Positions 18,299 to 28,388 of a DNA stretch of 64,000 nucleotides are shown here, piece after piece (position 1 is the first letter of the stretch; each line of letters starts with the position of its first letter). The stretch is taken from the NCBI GenBank assembly GCA_905221605.1, contig CAJNDS010002451.1, positions 37,501-101,500 of the forward strand, written 5' to 3'. Position numbers and translations under genes: made by a program. Source of the DNA: Symbiodinium natans (taxonomy: Eukaryota > Sar > Dinophyceae > Suessiales > Symbiodiniaceae). Under the pieces are notes generated by a model. That model did no database searches. It was not told the DNA's origin and saw nothing but the letters and a program-made list of their open reading frames with translations.

Positions 18299-18507
18299 GG
18301 TTTCTAGGGTTGAGCTGAAAGGGTATAGGGTTTACGGTTTAGGGTTTAGAGGCTCAACGACCCGAAACCCACACAATAAATAGCCCATACTGCCTAGGAA
18401 GAAGCCCTGAAACCCTGAACCCCAACTGAAACCTAAACCCCAAAATGCAAACCTTAACCCCCTCAACTGAGGACTTCCTGACCCTTTTCCTCAAGGTGGG
18501 CGTATCC

Positions 18508-18654
18508 TACTTGGAGGTTCATGGTACTTACTAACCAAGCATAACTGTCCCTATAACCCACTTATAAGCCCCTTAAGTGCCCTGAAATGGTTATTAAAAA
18601 TACAGATATAAGTGCAGTTATAATTAGTTAATAAGTACCATGAACCTCCAAGTA
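18508..18654. mobile_element. MITE family B, long form
   Basis: Ends TACTTGGAGGTTCATGGTAC and GTACCATGAACCTCCAAGTA. Flanks GGCGTATCC and AGCATATCC agree at 7 of 9, a likely decayed target duplication. Confidence 0.8.
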
Positions 18655-18747
18655 AGCATATCCCGTCTCACTCCTCAGGAGAGGCGCGGCCAGAAGGCAA
18701 TGCCCTGAGAGAGGCCTCGGCGATTTCGCCGCGACTTGTGTTTAGGG

Positions 18748-18945
18748 AATAGGGTTTAGGGTTTAGGGTTTGGGGTTTAGGGTTTAGGGTTTAGGGTTTA
18801 GGCTTTTAGGCTTTTAGGTTTAGGGTTTAGGGTTTAGGGTTTAGGGTTTAGGGCTTAGGGTTTAGGGTTTAGGGTTTAGGGTTTAGGGTTTAGGGTTTAG
18901 GGTTTAGGGTTTAGGGTTTAGGGTTTAGGGTTTAGGGTTTAGGGT
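18748..18945 (+). repeat. TTTAGGG array
   Basis: About 27 units with two GGCTTTTA interruptions. Confidence 0.95.
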
Positions 18946-19100
18946 GACAGAACAGAAAAACATGCATACTATCGTGAGTCAGCCAGTGGTTTTGTGAACC
19001 CTGAAAAGAAAACCGAATGCTCGCAGATCAAAACGCTTGAAGCTCCAACACCCTTCCCGAGTTCTGACCCTCAAACCACGGAACCCGACACTTCGGGCTT
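18946..19100 (+). CDS. Possible exon, 51 codons
   Basis: One frame is open from the array edge: EKHAYYRESASGFVNPEKKT then ECSQIKTLEAPTPFPSSD. The rest is polar and disordered-looking. Unrecognised. Confidence 0.4.
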
Positions 19101-19286
19101 AGGGCTTGGGGCTTAGGGCTTGGGGTTTAGGGTTTCGGGTTTAGGGTTTAGGTTTTAGGGTTTAGGGTTTCGGGTTTAGGGTTTAGGGTTTAGGGTTTCG
19201 GGTTTAGGGTTTTAAGGTGCACCCCTGGGACTCCAGGCTGCACTCGCGGGGCTCCGGGTTTTCGGTGCCGGCCGCTGCCCTTGAAA

Positions 19287-19500
19287 CGTAGGGTTTAGGG
19301 TTTAGGGTTTAGGGTTCAGGGTTTAGGGTTTAGGGTTTAGGGTTTAGGGTTTAGGGTTTAGGGTTTAGGGTCTAGGGTCTAGGGTTTAGGGTTTAGGGTC
19401 TAGGGTCTAGGGTCTAGGGTCTAGGGTCTAGGGTCTAGGGTCTAGGGTCTAGGGTCTAGGGCTAGGGTCGAGGGTTTAGGGTCTATGGGGCATAGGGTTT
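19287..19500 (+). repeat. TTTAGGG array with long TCTAGGG run
   Basis: TCTAGGG variants are homogenised over 19370-19450. Confidence 0.95.
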
Positions 19501-19633
19501 AGGGTTTAAGGATTAGGGGAGGCAACAGATTTTCCTACTGGTCATTGATAAGGAATGAGGGAATGGGATACCTCATAGAATCCCTTAAAGCGTGAGAGAC
19601 AAGGCGCCGAAGTCCATCATTTCCGACTAAGAG

Positions 19634-19713
19634 CTAGTAGATTTCAGGGGCTTCCCTCAGTGGCGTTAGGGTAGGCTTAGGGCTCCAGGCGTCAAGGGTG
19701 TCTTTTTTGCCCT
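19634..19713 (-). CDS. Possible terminal exon
   Basis: The acceptor AGTTTGCAG precedes GKKDTLDAWSPKPTLTPLRE and a stop at 19634. Confidence 0.35.
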
Positions 19714-19717
19714 GCAA

Positions 19718-20015
19718 ACTTGGGGTTTAGGGTCTAGGGTTTAGGGTCTAGGGTTTAGGGTTTAGGGTTTAGGGTTTAGGGTTTAGGGTCTAGGGTTTAG
19801 GGTTTAGGGTTTAGGGTTTAGGGTTTAGGGTTAGGGTTTAGGGTTTAGGGTTTAGGGTTTAGGGTTTAGTGTTTAGGGTTTAGGGTTTCGGGTTTAGGGT
19901 TTCGGGTTTCGGGTTTAGGGTTTAGGGTTTAGGGTTTAGGGTTTGGGGTTTAGGGTTTGGGGTTAGGGTTTAGGGTTTAGGGTTTAGGGTTTCGGGTTTA
20001 GGGTTGAGGGTTTCG
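19718..20015 (+). repeat. TTTAGGG array with TTTCGGG variants
   Basis: About 42 units; TTTCGGG appears repeatedly after 19887. Confidence 0.95.
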
Positions 20016-20039
20016 GGCCGCTCTGCAATGTTTACCATG

Positions 20040-20249
20040 TCATGCTCGGCTCAGCCATGCACAGCCGTGGTTTTCCACTTCACCCAACCTTAGCGCTGAA
20101 GCGCGCGCACCGGTGTGGAAAGAAGGACTGGGCTTGACAACGATCTCTTTGGCGGGGCCTGCAAAGCATCGCCAGAATGAACAAACGCGCGAGCCACCTG
20201 CATCTGCAAAGGCGCAAACCTCAGAGACACGAACGTCAAGCAGCTGGAA
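20040..20249 (-). CDS. Possible exon, about 68 codons
   Basis: The frame includes AKEIVVKPSPSFHTGARASA and ends WLSRA then TGA. A second minus frame (to 20090) is also open, so the frame is not certain. Confidence 0.35.
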   Translation of the reverse strand, partial: FQLLDVRVSEVCAFADAGGSRVCSFWRCFAGPAKEIVVKPSPSFHTGARASALRLGEVENHGCAWLSRA

Positions 20250-20536
20250 AGCCCCAAACCATAAACCCTGAAAACCCCCAAAAGCCTGAGAGCTTTGAGC
20301 ACCCTGAAACCCCTGAACACCCTCAACACCTTTAAAAACCCTAGAAAATCCTCGAAAACCAGGAAAACCTCAACCCTAGAAAACCCTAAACCCGAAACCC
20401 TAAACCCTAAACCCTAAGCCCTCGAAATCCACGCGGTTCCCCTTGGCCTCCTAGTCCCGGCGCAGCGGGCGCCGGCCGCGGTGGCGGGTAAGCGACCGAG
20501 GCGCCATCGCCTGGGAGCCGGGGGCAGATTGCACAA

Positions 20537-20752
20537 TATAGGGGCCTTAACAAGTAGAATAGGTTTTCATTTTTTTGTTTTTTTTTTGGGGGGCGGGGGT
20601 TCTTGTATCTTATAGTAGAATTATAAGGGGGGCCTTAATAATTAGAATAGGGTTTTTTTTTTTTGGGGGGGGGGGCGTTCTTATAGTATAATCATAAAGG
20701 GACCAGTAGTCCAGAAGGGAAGAGTATTAGTAATTATTCCTACCCCGCCCTA
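20537..20752. mobile_element. MITE-like family C, nested or duplicated copy
   Basis: TATAGGGGCCTTAA starts at 20537, a second GGCCTTAATAATTAGAATAG at about 20630, and an end TAATTATTCCTACCCCGCCC at 20752. T-run/G-run junctions occur inside both halves. Confidence 0.6.
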
Positions 20753-20813
20753 GAGTATGTTTTGTTTTTTGTCCTTGGTTTCTCGTTGACTTGTCGTGGC
20801 TGTGTCTCGCTTC

Positions 20814-21035
20814 ATGTCCGAAACTCGAGCTCTTGGTGTGCGTTTTGATGGCAAATTTTTACGCCGCGAATGCGGTGTTGATGGTCGTGCCATTCTACCT
20901 CGAGCTGTTGACAGACGTATTTTGATGGATGTTTGTTCTAGTTTTTCCTGGTTGTTTTGGTGGTGGGCTTCGGAGGCTCGCTCGTTCATGCCCGCACCAT
21001 GGTCACGTCCACCCCGAAAGCATTACGATTCATAA
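20814..21035 (+). CDS. Possible small protein between two family C elements
   Basis: An ATG opens 73 codons: MSETRALGVRFDGKFLRREC, then a hydrophobic stretch with SFSWLFWWWAS. Bounded by family C elements at 20537 and 21036, so it could be cargo or a trapped gene piece. A minus frame also spans it. Confidence 0.3.
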   Translation: MSETRALGVRFDGKFLRRECGVDGRAILPRAVDRRILMDVCSSFSWLFWWWASEARSFMPAPWSRPPRKHYDS

Positions 21036-21137
21036 AAGGGCCCTTAATGATTCGAGTAGGGTTTGGGGGGTTCTTTTAGTATAGTTACAAGCGACCATAA
21101 GGGAATATTTTTTTAGTAATTATTCCGACCCCTACTA
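21036..21137. mobile_element. MITE-like family C
   Basis: GGGCCCTTAATGATTCGAGTAGGG at the left and AGTAATTATTCCGACCCCTA at the right. Confidence 0.6.
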
Positions 21138-21613
21138 TTGGGTCCACCCGGACCACGTTCGAAGACCAGTCCATACTAGCCCATACCGTGATTATGATTA
21201 CATCACGCTGCCCACATTCAGAGACCCGCGCACTCATGTCTGCACCATGATTGGCAATTCGATTGTAGGTTGGTGTTTCGTACGTCTTTCCTCTAAAACC
21301 TTAAACCGCCCAAAAGCCTAAACCGCCTAACGGACCCAAAGCCCCAAACCCAGAAACGCCCTCTACAAGCCAAGCCCTAAACCTGAGATCCGAAAGCCCA
21401 AAGCTGTAGGGAATGCATCGGGTAGCGTGGGGGACCCCAGCGATAAAACCCTCTTTGCTTCCCTAAGCCCTAAACCCCAAACCCTTAGACCCAACCCCCT
21501 TAAGCCCTATACCCCGAACCCGCCTCCCTACACCCCAACACCCCAAACCCTAAGCTTCCCTAAGCCCGAAACTGCTCTAAACTTCCCAAATGCCCCAAAC
21601 CCCCCCCCCCCCC

Positions 21614-21738
21614 CCGTTGCGGACAAAAACTCAATCAAGCATCGACATCACAAAAGGCGCGGGCCAAGACAAACAAGCATCGACGTCAAAGAAAGGTACA
21701 ACCAAGCGGTGCGGGGGGCGTGTCAGCCGCCTGCCTAA
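21614..21738 (+). CDS. Possible terminal exon
   Basis: The frame VADKNSIKHRHHKRRGPRQT then SIDVKERYNQAV ends at TAA. Basic. Follows a poly-C run. Confidence 0.3.
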
Positions 21739-21927
21739 ACCCCCGAAACCTTGAATCCTCGCAGCTCTAGAGCCTGAAAACCTGCACCTGAACCCCTAAC
21801 CCCTGAGTCCTTAAATCCTAAAAACCCTTGGGCCTAAACCTTCCGGACGACTGACCCGGAGCCGCCATCATCGAGAACGTGTAACTCCACTGAATTTGGG
21901 GTTAGGGTTTGGGGGTCGCGAGGTTTT

Positions 21928-22005
21928 GGAGGGCTGGAGCTCTCAATTTAACTTCGTGGCTTTTGCACGCGAAGTCGCCTCACGCAACAGGTGGCTTGCA
22001 GCATA
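21928..22005 (+). CDS. Possible terminal exon
   Basis: The frame EVLEGWSSQFNFVAFAREVA then SRNRWLAA ends at TAG. Confidence 0.35.
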
Positions 22006-22228
22006 GTTGCAGCTACCCATACGACTCGAGCGTATGGTCCTACATCCTAACACCTTATATCCTAGCCCGCCTAAACCTACGCTAAGCTGGTACTGAGAGC
22101 GCGGAGCGCTGGAGAATCGGAGCCCTGGACATACGGAACTGTTGAAAAAACTTAGGGTTTAGGGCCTAGGGTTTAGGTTTTAGGGTCTAGGGTCTAGGGC
22201 TGTGGGAAACACAAAAGACTAGAACCCC

Positions 22229-22459
22229 GTGAACCTTAAACCCAACATTAACCTAAACCCTGACGGTCCTTCTCGGCTGCGAGGCTTCGTGGGCGAGTCA
22301 GGCAGAGCCTTGCGCAGATCAACAGAGGACGCGCTGGGTTCGGGGTTTCGTGCGATGGTCAAACTTCCTGGTTACTCGAATCTCTTAAAGCCTTCAGGGG
22401 CTTATACTTATATGGGGGATAGGTACCTAATTGCCTCTTCCCAAACAACCAGACAGTAA
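22229..22459 (+). CDS. Possible exon, 76 codons
   Basis: The frame includes RGFVGESGRALRRSTEDALG and LLKPSGAYTYMGDRYLIASS before TAA. Converges with the membrane-protein gene on the other strand. Confidence 0.35.
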   Translation: MNLKPNINLNPDGPSRLRGFVGESGRALRRSTEDALGSGFRAMVKLPGYSNLLKPSGAYTYMGDRYLIASSQTTRQ

Positions 22460-22666
22460 GTTTCGTATCTGTTTGGCATTCCATGGCCCTCTCTTTGCGA
22501 CCCTTCTTTTGGGGCGGGCACCGCTGCTTGCAGCACACTAATTTCCAATTGCAAATTACGAATTACAAGAGCGCCTGGCCGGGAGACCGGCGAGGGGAAA
22601 CCACACTGCACTCTACTTGGTTGGTCTTGCTGTGGAAGTGCCGCGATTGGGATGGAAGCATGTTCG

Positions 22667-24817
22667 TCACACGGCGCGCTGTCGATACGCAATGCGCCTC
22701 ACCACGTTGGCAATGTCTGTGGCATCCTTCCAACTCTTCAAGAGCCCCTTCTCTTCATCCAAAATCATCCACCGAAGATTGTCGTTGAAGCGGGCCACGT
22801 CCCCGATCTTCCTCAGAATCATCTTTACGTCCTCTGGCCGAGACGCCTGCATTTCTTCCACTTTGAGTGCATCCAAGCTTTCCCTATGCATGTCCAGATT
22901 GCTCTGGGAGTGGAAGAGGAGGCGCTGCCCCATGTTGCATGAGTACGCCTGGCTGATTTCAGCGACACACCACGCACGGCTGAAGAGGTCGAACTTTTGA
23001 TCCACAGCAACCACCTGTCGAAAGAGCGGGTCATGAGAAGCCAGCAGCGACATCATGTCAGAAAACTTGTTCATCTCGCATCCCACGCTCTCACCATCAG
23101 ATCGACCGAATCGGCAGGGCTCAGTGTCGTTCCAAAACTTTGGATGGCCACAGTCGCAAACCGGATGAAGTTGCAGGGTTACAGGGTCCCTGTCCTGATT
23201 AGGATTCCCCGCACAGATGCCTGCATGCTGGTTCACGCAGAAAGCACAGATCCAGTAGCGCAGTTGCAGGAGGTCTTGCTGCTGCAGCTCTGTGTAAAGG
23301 TGGCCTAACTTTCCAGGCTTCAACCGTTCTCTAACATCTGCGTAGCTAGAGTAGTCCAGAGCGTCAGCAACAACAGCGGCCACTAGGTCTGCGAACAAGT
23401 TGCTCCACGCATGTGTGACCATGCGCTGTGCTGGTGTGGCTACACCCTGCATTAACACTGTGGCCATAGCACATGAGCCAAAAGCCGTAGCTGCCGAGCC
23501 TGGTATGATAGCTTGGCGCACCACATCTGCAGTTGTGTGGAGGTCGGGTCGGTAATGTGGCATACAGTCCCGGCCCAGCTGCCCATAGAACTTCAGCAGA
23601 GCGTCTAGGCTTAGACCGCGCTGGGAGAGCTCGCGCACTTTCTGCTGCCACTGAGGACACTCTGAACATTCTGAGGAGCTGGGCTTAGGAGGTATGATAC
23701 TTTCGTTGGCGGAACCGGTGTCGCAGCACGCCGGAACCGTCTGCGCCAACACGCCGCCTGAGAGTATGAGCATCGCGCATCCGTTTACAATCAGGTCAAC
23801 TCCAAACATGACCTTTATAGACCAGCCCCAAGCGTCGGAAGTCCGCCAAGTTGCTGCGGGATCAAACCATGCAGTCAACCTGTTGCACATGTCCATAGCC
23901 GTATACATGACAGTGACTGCTGTTGCTGCCATTGATGCTATGACATGTATGCGAGAAGCGCGGAGAACTCTGCGCGCCTCTGCCTCCTGCCTGCCTGTTG
24001 CGTTCTTGGCAACAGACTTCACGTTGGGAAGCAAGCGCAAGTAAGCAATGGTGGTCAAAACTAAGGCCACTAGAAGAAGCATGACACTCCCGGTCCTTAG
24101 CCAACCAGCAGTGTGCTCATCAGCTGCGGAAGGCTCTATGCTATTGAAACGCAGAACAAGGTACTTCACACGCGAGTAGAGGCCTGCAAACAGAAGCACC
24201 GTCTGTAGAATAAAGACCCCGTGAAGCGCGTTTTCGCGGCTACACACGCGACCCTGATCTAGAGCCGCAACTCGCAGCTTCAATAGCCAGCACTGCCAAA
24301 CCATGCCCACCACCAGCAACTGCCACATTGCGCCGCCATGAACCCGACAGATGTTTACGTCAGAAACTGCTCGCTTGTAAAAGGCACTGTCGAAGGCCCC
24401 AGCTCGCAGTCTCCAGCAACGGTCTGTTGAGAATGACAAGACGGCCGTCAGGAACATCATGAAAAACCAGCCGCGGGTGTGGAGAATGAATGACGACATC
24501 TTTGGCACCTTTCTGGTGCTCAAGCAGCAAAGTCCGCCCAAGACCCATACAAAGAAGGCATCGAGGTGCAAAGCGCCATACGAGTTCTCACTCAATCTGT
24601 CCTTGTAGCTTATGGTTAGAGCTGTGAAGAATGGCCCAGCTGTCAATAGAGCGACACGGAACAACAACAACGAAGCCTGCATGCCAAAACTGCCGCATTT
24701 CAAGCATCCTTGCCGCAGATATGAGGCCAATGATCTTTCCCGTGCTTTATGAATTTGGCAGCCTTTGCTGTCCTCGCTGCTGGCATCGCAGACTCCCTGC
24801 ACTGGGTGGGATAACAT
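22667..24817 (-). CDS. Multi-pass membrane protein with HET/TIR-like C-terminal motifs, 716 residues
   Basis: The longest gene in the window, with no intron. The start is the ATG at 24817; an in-frame TGA lies three codons upstream. Roughly eight hydrophobic segments lie between residues 48 and 358 (about 48-70, 85-100, 113-130, 163-181, 200-220, 242-262, 288-309, 334-358), so the N-terminal half is membrane-embedded. Residues 385-716 form a soluble domain with a Cys/His cluster (537-580) and two motifs: RYWICAFCVNQH (520-531) and SRAWCVAEISQAY (613-625). These recall the W-I-D-x-x-C-I-N-Q and R-x-W-x-x-x-E motifs of fungal HET and TIR-like domains, a resemblance noted by eye. Membrane-anchored proteins with such motifs occur as large families in dinoflagellates, to my recollection. 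Codon bias is milder than in the short exons, so it may be a retrogene. A signalling or self-recognition role is speculative. Confidence 0.9.
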   Translation of the reverse strand: MLSHPVQGVCDASSEDSKGCQIHKARERSLASYLRQGCLKCGSFGMQASLLLFRVALLTAGPFFTALTISYKDRLSENSYGALHLDAFFVWVLGGLCCLSTRKVPKMSSFILHTRGWFFMMFLTAVLSFSTDRCWRLRAGAFDSAFYKRAVSDVNICRVHGGAMWQLLVVGMVWQCWLLKLRVAALDQGRVCSRENALHGVFILQTVLLFAGLYSRVKYLVLRFNSIEPSAADEHTAGWLRTGSVMLLLVALVLTTIAYLRLLPNVKSVAKNATGRQEAEARRVLRASRIHVIASMAATAVTVMYTAMDMCNRLTAWFDPAATWRTSDAWGWSIKVMFGVDLIVNGCAMLILSGGVLAQTVPACCDTGSANESIIPPKPSSSECSECPQWQQKVRELSQRGLSLDALLKFYGQLGRDCMPHYRPDLHTTADVVRQAIIPGSAATAFGSCAMATVLMQGVATPAQRMVTHAWSNLFADLVAAVVADALDYSSYADVRERLKPGKLGHLYTELQQQDLLQLRYWICAFCVNQHAGICAGNPNQDRDPVTLQLHPVCDCGHPKFWNDTEPCRFGRSDGESVGCEMNKFSDMMSLLASHDPLFRQVVAVDQKFDLFSRAWCVAEISQAYSCNMGQRLLFHSQSNLDMHRESLDALKVEEMQASRPEDVKMILRKIGDVARFNDNLRWMILDEEKGLLKSWKDATDIANVVRRIAYRQRAV

Positions 24818-24820
24818 CAC

Positions 24821-25590
24821 TCACGTCCAACTCGGTCAGCCAAGTCGTGCCTGCTGCTGTTAAGGTGCTATCAAGTTTACGACCCGCTGACCCACGACCC
24901 ACTATCGAGCATCTGCTGATTGTTTCTCAAGCCGAAAGCAAGTGTACCACTTACACTCTGCTGCATGCTATGTGCTCGTGGCTACATGAGGACCCCCTGC
25001 TACCGCCATGGCTGCATAATGCAAGACTCTGAACCCCAACACCTTCACTCAAAGAGCTGGACCCCCCGAGAAGATCTCCGGCACTGCGCGATTGCGAGCT
25101 GGAGCATTTTTGTAGTTGAGAGTCTTCATGGCTTCGAGTTTAGTTTAGGGTTCGGCGTCTATTCCGTAGGGCTTCTGGGGTGTCTCCTGACACAAAGGGG
25201 TCCAGCAGGATTCGTCAGACACCTCAAGGATCCCCCCCCCCCCGCCCCCCAAAAAACCCAAAAACCTGAAACTCGAATCGTATGGTCCGAACCCATTGAA
25301 CCCTTAAACACATAAAAACCCTTAAGCCTTTAAACCCTAAGCCCTTAAGCCCGTCAGCCCAAAAAATTGGCTGCGGATACGTGTGGCTTTGAGATGAAGC
25401 CCAAAAGCCTAAACCCCCAACCATAACCCTGAACCACCCCCAAATCCTAAACCTCCAAAACCCTGGACCCTAAACCCCAAACTCTAAACCCCAAACCCTA
25501 AACCCCCAAACCCTAAACCGCCAAACCCTCGTCCGGGGGCACCCGGAGTTCGGATCTGCTGCCACTGCTCGAGCCTCGCCCGGGATGGGG
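24821..25590. other. Upstream region and degenerate repeats, no gene assigned
   Basis: 24821-25130 is unique and would hold the promoter and trans-splice acceptor of the membrane-protein gene. 25130-25590 is degenerate CCCTAAA DNA with a poly-C/poly-A tract at 25230. Confidence 0.5.
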
Positions 25591-25596
25591 GCGTTG

Positions 25597-25715
25597 GGTT
25601 TAGGGTTTAGGGTTTAGGGCTTAGGGCTTAGGGCTTAGGGCTTAGGGCTTAGGGCTTAGGGCTTAGGGCTTAGGGCTTAGGGCTTAGGGCTTTGGGTTTT
25701 GGGTTTTGGGTTTAA
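25597..25715 (+). repeat. CTTAGGG-rich array
   Basis: About 11 consecutive CTTAGGG units, a homogenised variant. 25715-26030 is TTTAGGG-derived DNA with poly-G and poly-T runs, without a gene. Confidence 0.9.
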
Positions 25716-26220
25716 GGTTTAGAGGGGGTTTATGGTTTAGGGCGTTCGCCTTTATGATTTTTTGGGGTGGTTTAGAGGGGGTTTTAGGACTTAGGTTTTT
25801 TGGTTTGGGGGGGGAGGGGGGGGGGGAGGTGCTAGGATTTAGGGTTTTTTTTTTTTTGCGGAGGTTAGAGGGGGTTTAGGGTTTAGGGTTTAGGCTTTAG
25901 CGTTTTCTTTGCGTTTCGAGGGGGTTTAGGGTTTTAGGCCTACTTTGGGGTTTTTGGGGGTGTAGAGGGGTTTAGGATTTGGGGGCTCGGGGTTTAGGGG
26001 TTTAGGGGGGTTGAGGGTTTAAGGCTAGGAAAGCTGACAGGTTTTTACGTGCATCGCATACCTGCATTCATGCGTATGGTTGCGTACTTGCAAGCTGACA
26101 TATGCAGACGTTCATGCCTACATGCCTACATACGTGCACACATACATGTCGGCTCATTACAACTCGCTTCATCGAAATATGAACTCGAAGAGCAATTGTG
26201 AACTGTCCCAAGCTCTTACC

Positions 26221-26339
26221 TACTTGAATGTTCATGAGCAGTTCTAAGTGGGGTTGTATGTCTCCCCCCTGATTAAGGATATAGTATCAACTACCTTGCT
26301 TACAACCCTACTTATGACTACCCGTGAACCTTCAAAGTA
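26221..26339. mobile_element. MITE family B
   Basis: Ends TACTTGAATGTTCATGAGCAG and CCCGTGAACCTTCAAAGTA. Internal GTGGGGTTGTA and TACAACCCTACTTA. Confidence 0.75.
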
Positions 26340-26351
26340 GTCATTTTGAAG

Positions 26352-26442
26352 CAACCCTAAACCCTAAACCCTAAACCCTAAAACCTAAACCCTAAACCCT
26401 AAACCCTAAACCTTAAACCCTAAACCCTAAACCCTAAACCGT
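26352..26442 (-). repeat. CCCTAAA array
   Basis: About 12 units, bracketed by the near-identical flanks TTTGAAGCAACCC at 26346-26358 and 26443-26455. Confidence 0.9.
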
Positions 26443-26446
26443 TTGA

Positions 26447-26563
26447 AGCAACCCAGGGGCGTGGTCGAAGGCGCCGCCGCAGGAGCCGCAGCGAGGGCGC
26501 TGGGTCGTCCGCCATCCGCCCGCCGCGAGGGCGTTGGGCGTGGATGCGCCCCAGGGCGGGGAG
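26447..26563 (-). CDS. Possible exon with CxxC segment
   Basis: The frame reads WRTTQRPRCGSCGGAFDHAP near its end, a possible zinc-binding turn, with 31 of 35 G/C-ending codons. A second minus frame is nearly as biased. Confidence 0.35.
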
Positions 26564-26639
26564 TTAGGGTCTTTTTGGGGCCGTGTTTTTGCTCTGAGGG
26601 TTACCCTAAACCCTAAACCCTAAACCCCAGAAATTTTTC

Positions 26640-26735
26640 GGGGCTTGAGCTTGGGTGGCTGGCAATCAAGCCGGTCGGCTAGTTCATGGCATAGGAACGA
26701 TTGTCTCAACCGATCTGCTGGACAAAATTCATACT
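26640..26735 (-). CDS. Possible exon
   Basis: The frame reads EFCPADRLRQSFLCHELADR then LDCQPPK. Confidence 0.3.
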
Positions 26736-26838
26736 ATAAATTATATGTGGCAGTTATGAAAATAGAATTAATCAAAAACTGAATAAAAGCGTTCAGATTG
26801 GCAATCATGTTAATATAAGTAATAAAAATATGCACTCC

Positions 26839-27077
<239 letters not shown>

Positions 27078-27279
27078 CAGGTCCGCCAGAAGCACCCGAA
27101 ACCCCCAAGACCCACCTGAAAACCCAAAACCCCTAAACCACAAAAACGAAAATCTCGTTTGTCTACAGGTCAGCCCTCCACCTCAGACCCTACGACGTAT
27201 TCCATAGATCGCCGATGGTCTAATTAAGCTGAATTAAGGCTATTTAAGGGGGGCAACCTAGGCGGGTAGTATAGAGGGC

Positions 27280-27450
27280 AACCCGAGGGGGGGGGGTAGG
27301 GAGGGGGGGGGGGGGGGGGGGGGGGGGTGGGGGGGGGAGGGGGGGGGGGTGGAGGGGGGGGAGGGGGGGGGAGGGGGGGGGGGGGGGGGGAGGGGGGGGG
27401 GGGTATTAAAGGGGAAAACCTAGGGGGGGGGGGGGGGGGGGGGGGGGTAG
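27280..27450. repeat. Poly-G tract, about 170 bp
   Basis: More than 90 percent G in long runs broken by single A or T. Flanked by GGGGGCAACCTAGGCGGGTAG and related copies (also near 16721). Confidence 0.95.
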
Positions 27451-27540
27451 TATAGAGGGGGGTTGCAGGGAAACCCATGATATATTATGCACCTATCCGC
27501 CGAGAACCAACAAGCGAACAACGAACGAACCAACAAGGAA

Positions 27541-27624
27541 CTAGGATGGCCCTTAAAGCCATCAGAACAACCATCCTCTTAAACCCAATAAGGGAAAGTA
27601 CCCCCAAAAACCTTGAGGGGAAAC
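27541..27624. repeat. Dispersed repeat family F, single copy
   Basis: AGGATGGCCCTTAAAGCC, then CCTCTTAAACCCAATAAGG. Relatives at 35524-35737 and 38083-38178. Confidence 0.6.
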
Positions 27625-28157
27625 ATAAGTAAAAAAGTATCCCAAGTCTAGGTTCAGGGCTTAGTCTCACCTGCGGCAACATTTCGCTAGAACTCGGGCG
27701 TGCTGCCCATATCCTGACCTGCAACCGGCATGGAACCGTTCGTCTGTGCTGTTCTTGGAAACCTACAGCCCTAAAACCCTAACACCCCCAAAACCCAAAA
27801 CCCACAAAACCCTAAAGCTCTGAAGCCCTAAAGCCCGAAAGCCTTAGAGCCCGAAAGCCCGAAAGCCCTAAAGCCCGAAAGCCCGAAAGCCCACGACCCC
27901 TTAGTCGCGCCAGTGCACAAACATTTTGCCGACCGGTACGGCGCTTCATCACCACCTCGGAGGACGACTGGGGGGGGCGGGATTCCAAGCTGCCGAGAGA
28001 CCCCAAGACCCCTTAAAGAGTTGAACGTTCATGAGCAGTTATAAGTAGGGCTTACAGGGTTAGGGTTCAGGGTTTAGGGTTTAGGGCTTACTTGAAGGTT
28101 CATTGGTATTTTTGAGTAGGCTCAAGGTTGAGGGTTTACGGTTTCGGGTTTGGGGTT

Positions 28158-28285
28158 TGAGTGAAGGTTTATGGGTGGTTCGAAGCAGTGTTGTACGCTT
28201 ATACGTGCCTTAAATTAACCTTGTAGTACAGGGTACTTGACTTATAAGCCCCCCTACTTGTAACTGCCCGGGGAACCTTCAAGTA
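28158..28285. mobile_element. MITE family B
   Basis: GAGTGAAGGTTTATGGGTGG at the left and CCCGGGGAACCTTCAAGTA at the right. Family B fragments also lie at 28018-28060, 28087-28115, 28557-28580, 28738-28812 and 28888-28910. Confidence 0.65.
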
Positions 28286-28301
28286 CGATACGTAGGGCCT
28301 A

Positions 28302-28388
28302 GATTTCACTCAGGACCGCGTACATAGTTTGAGGCTCTATTCCAGGAGTATTGGGGCTCCCTGGACGCTTTTCGGTTGGGTTGGCTAA
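28302..28388 (+). CDS. Possible terminal exon
   Basis: The frame LDFTQDRVHSLRLYSRSIGA then PWTLFGWVG ends at TAA. Short. Confidence 0.3.
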   Translation, partial: DFTQDRVHSLRLYSRSIGAPWTLFGWVG

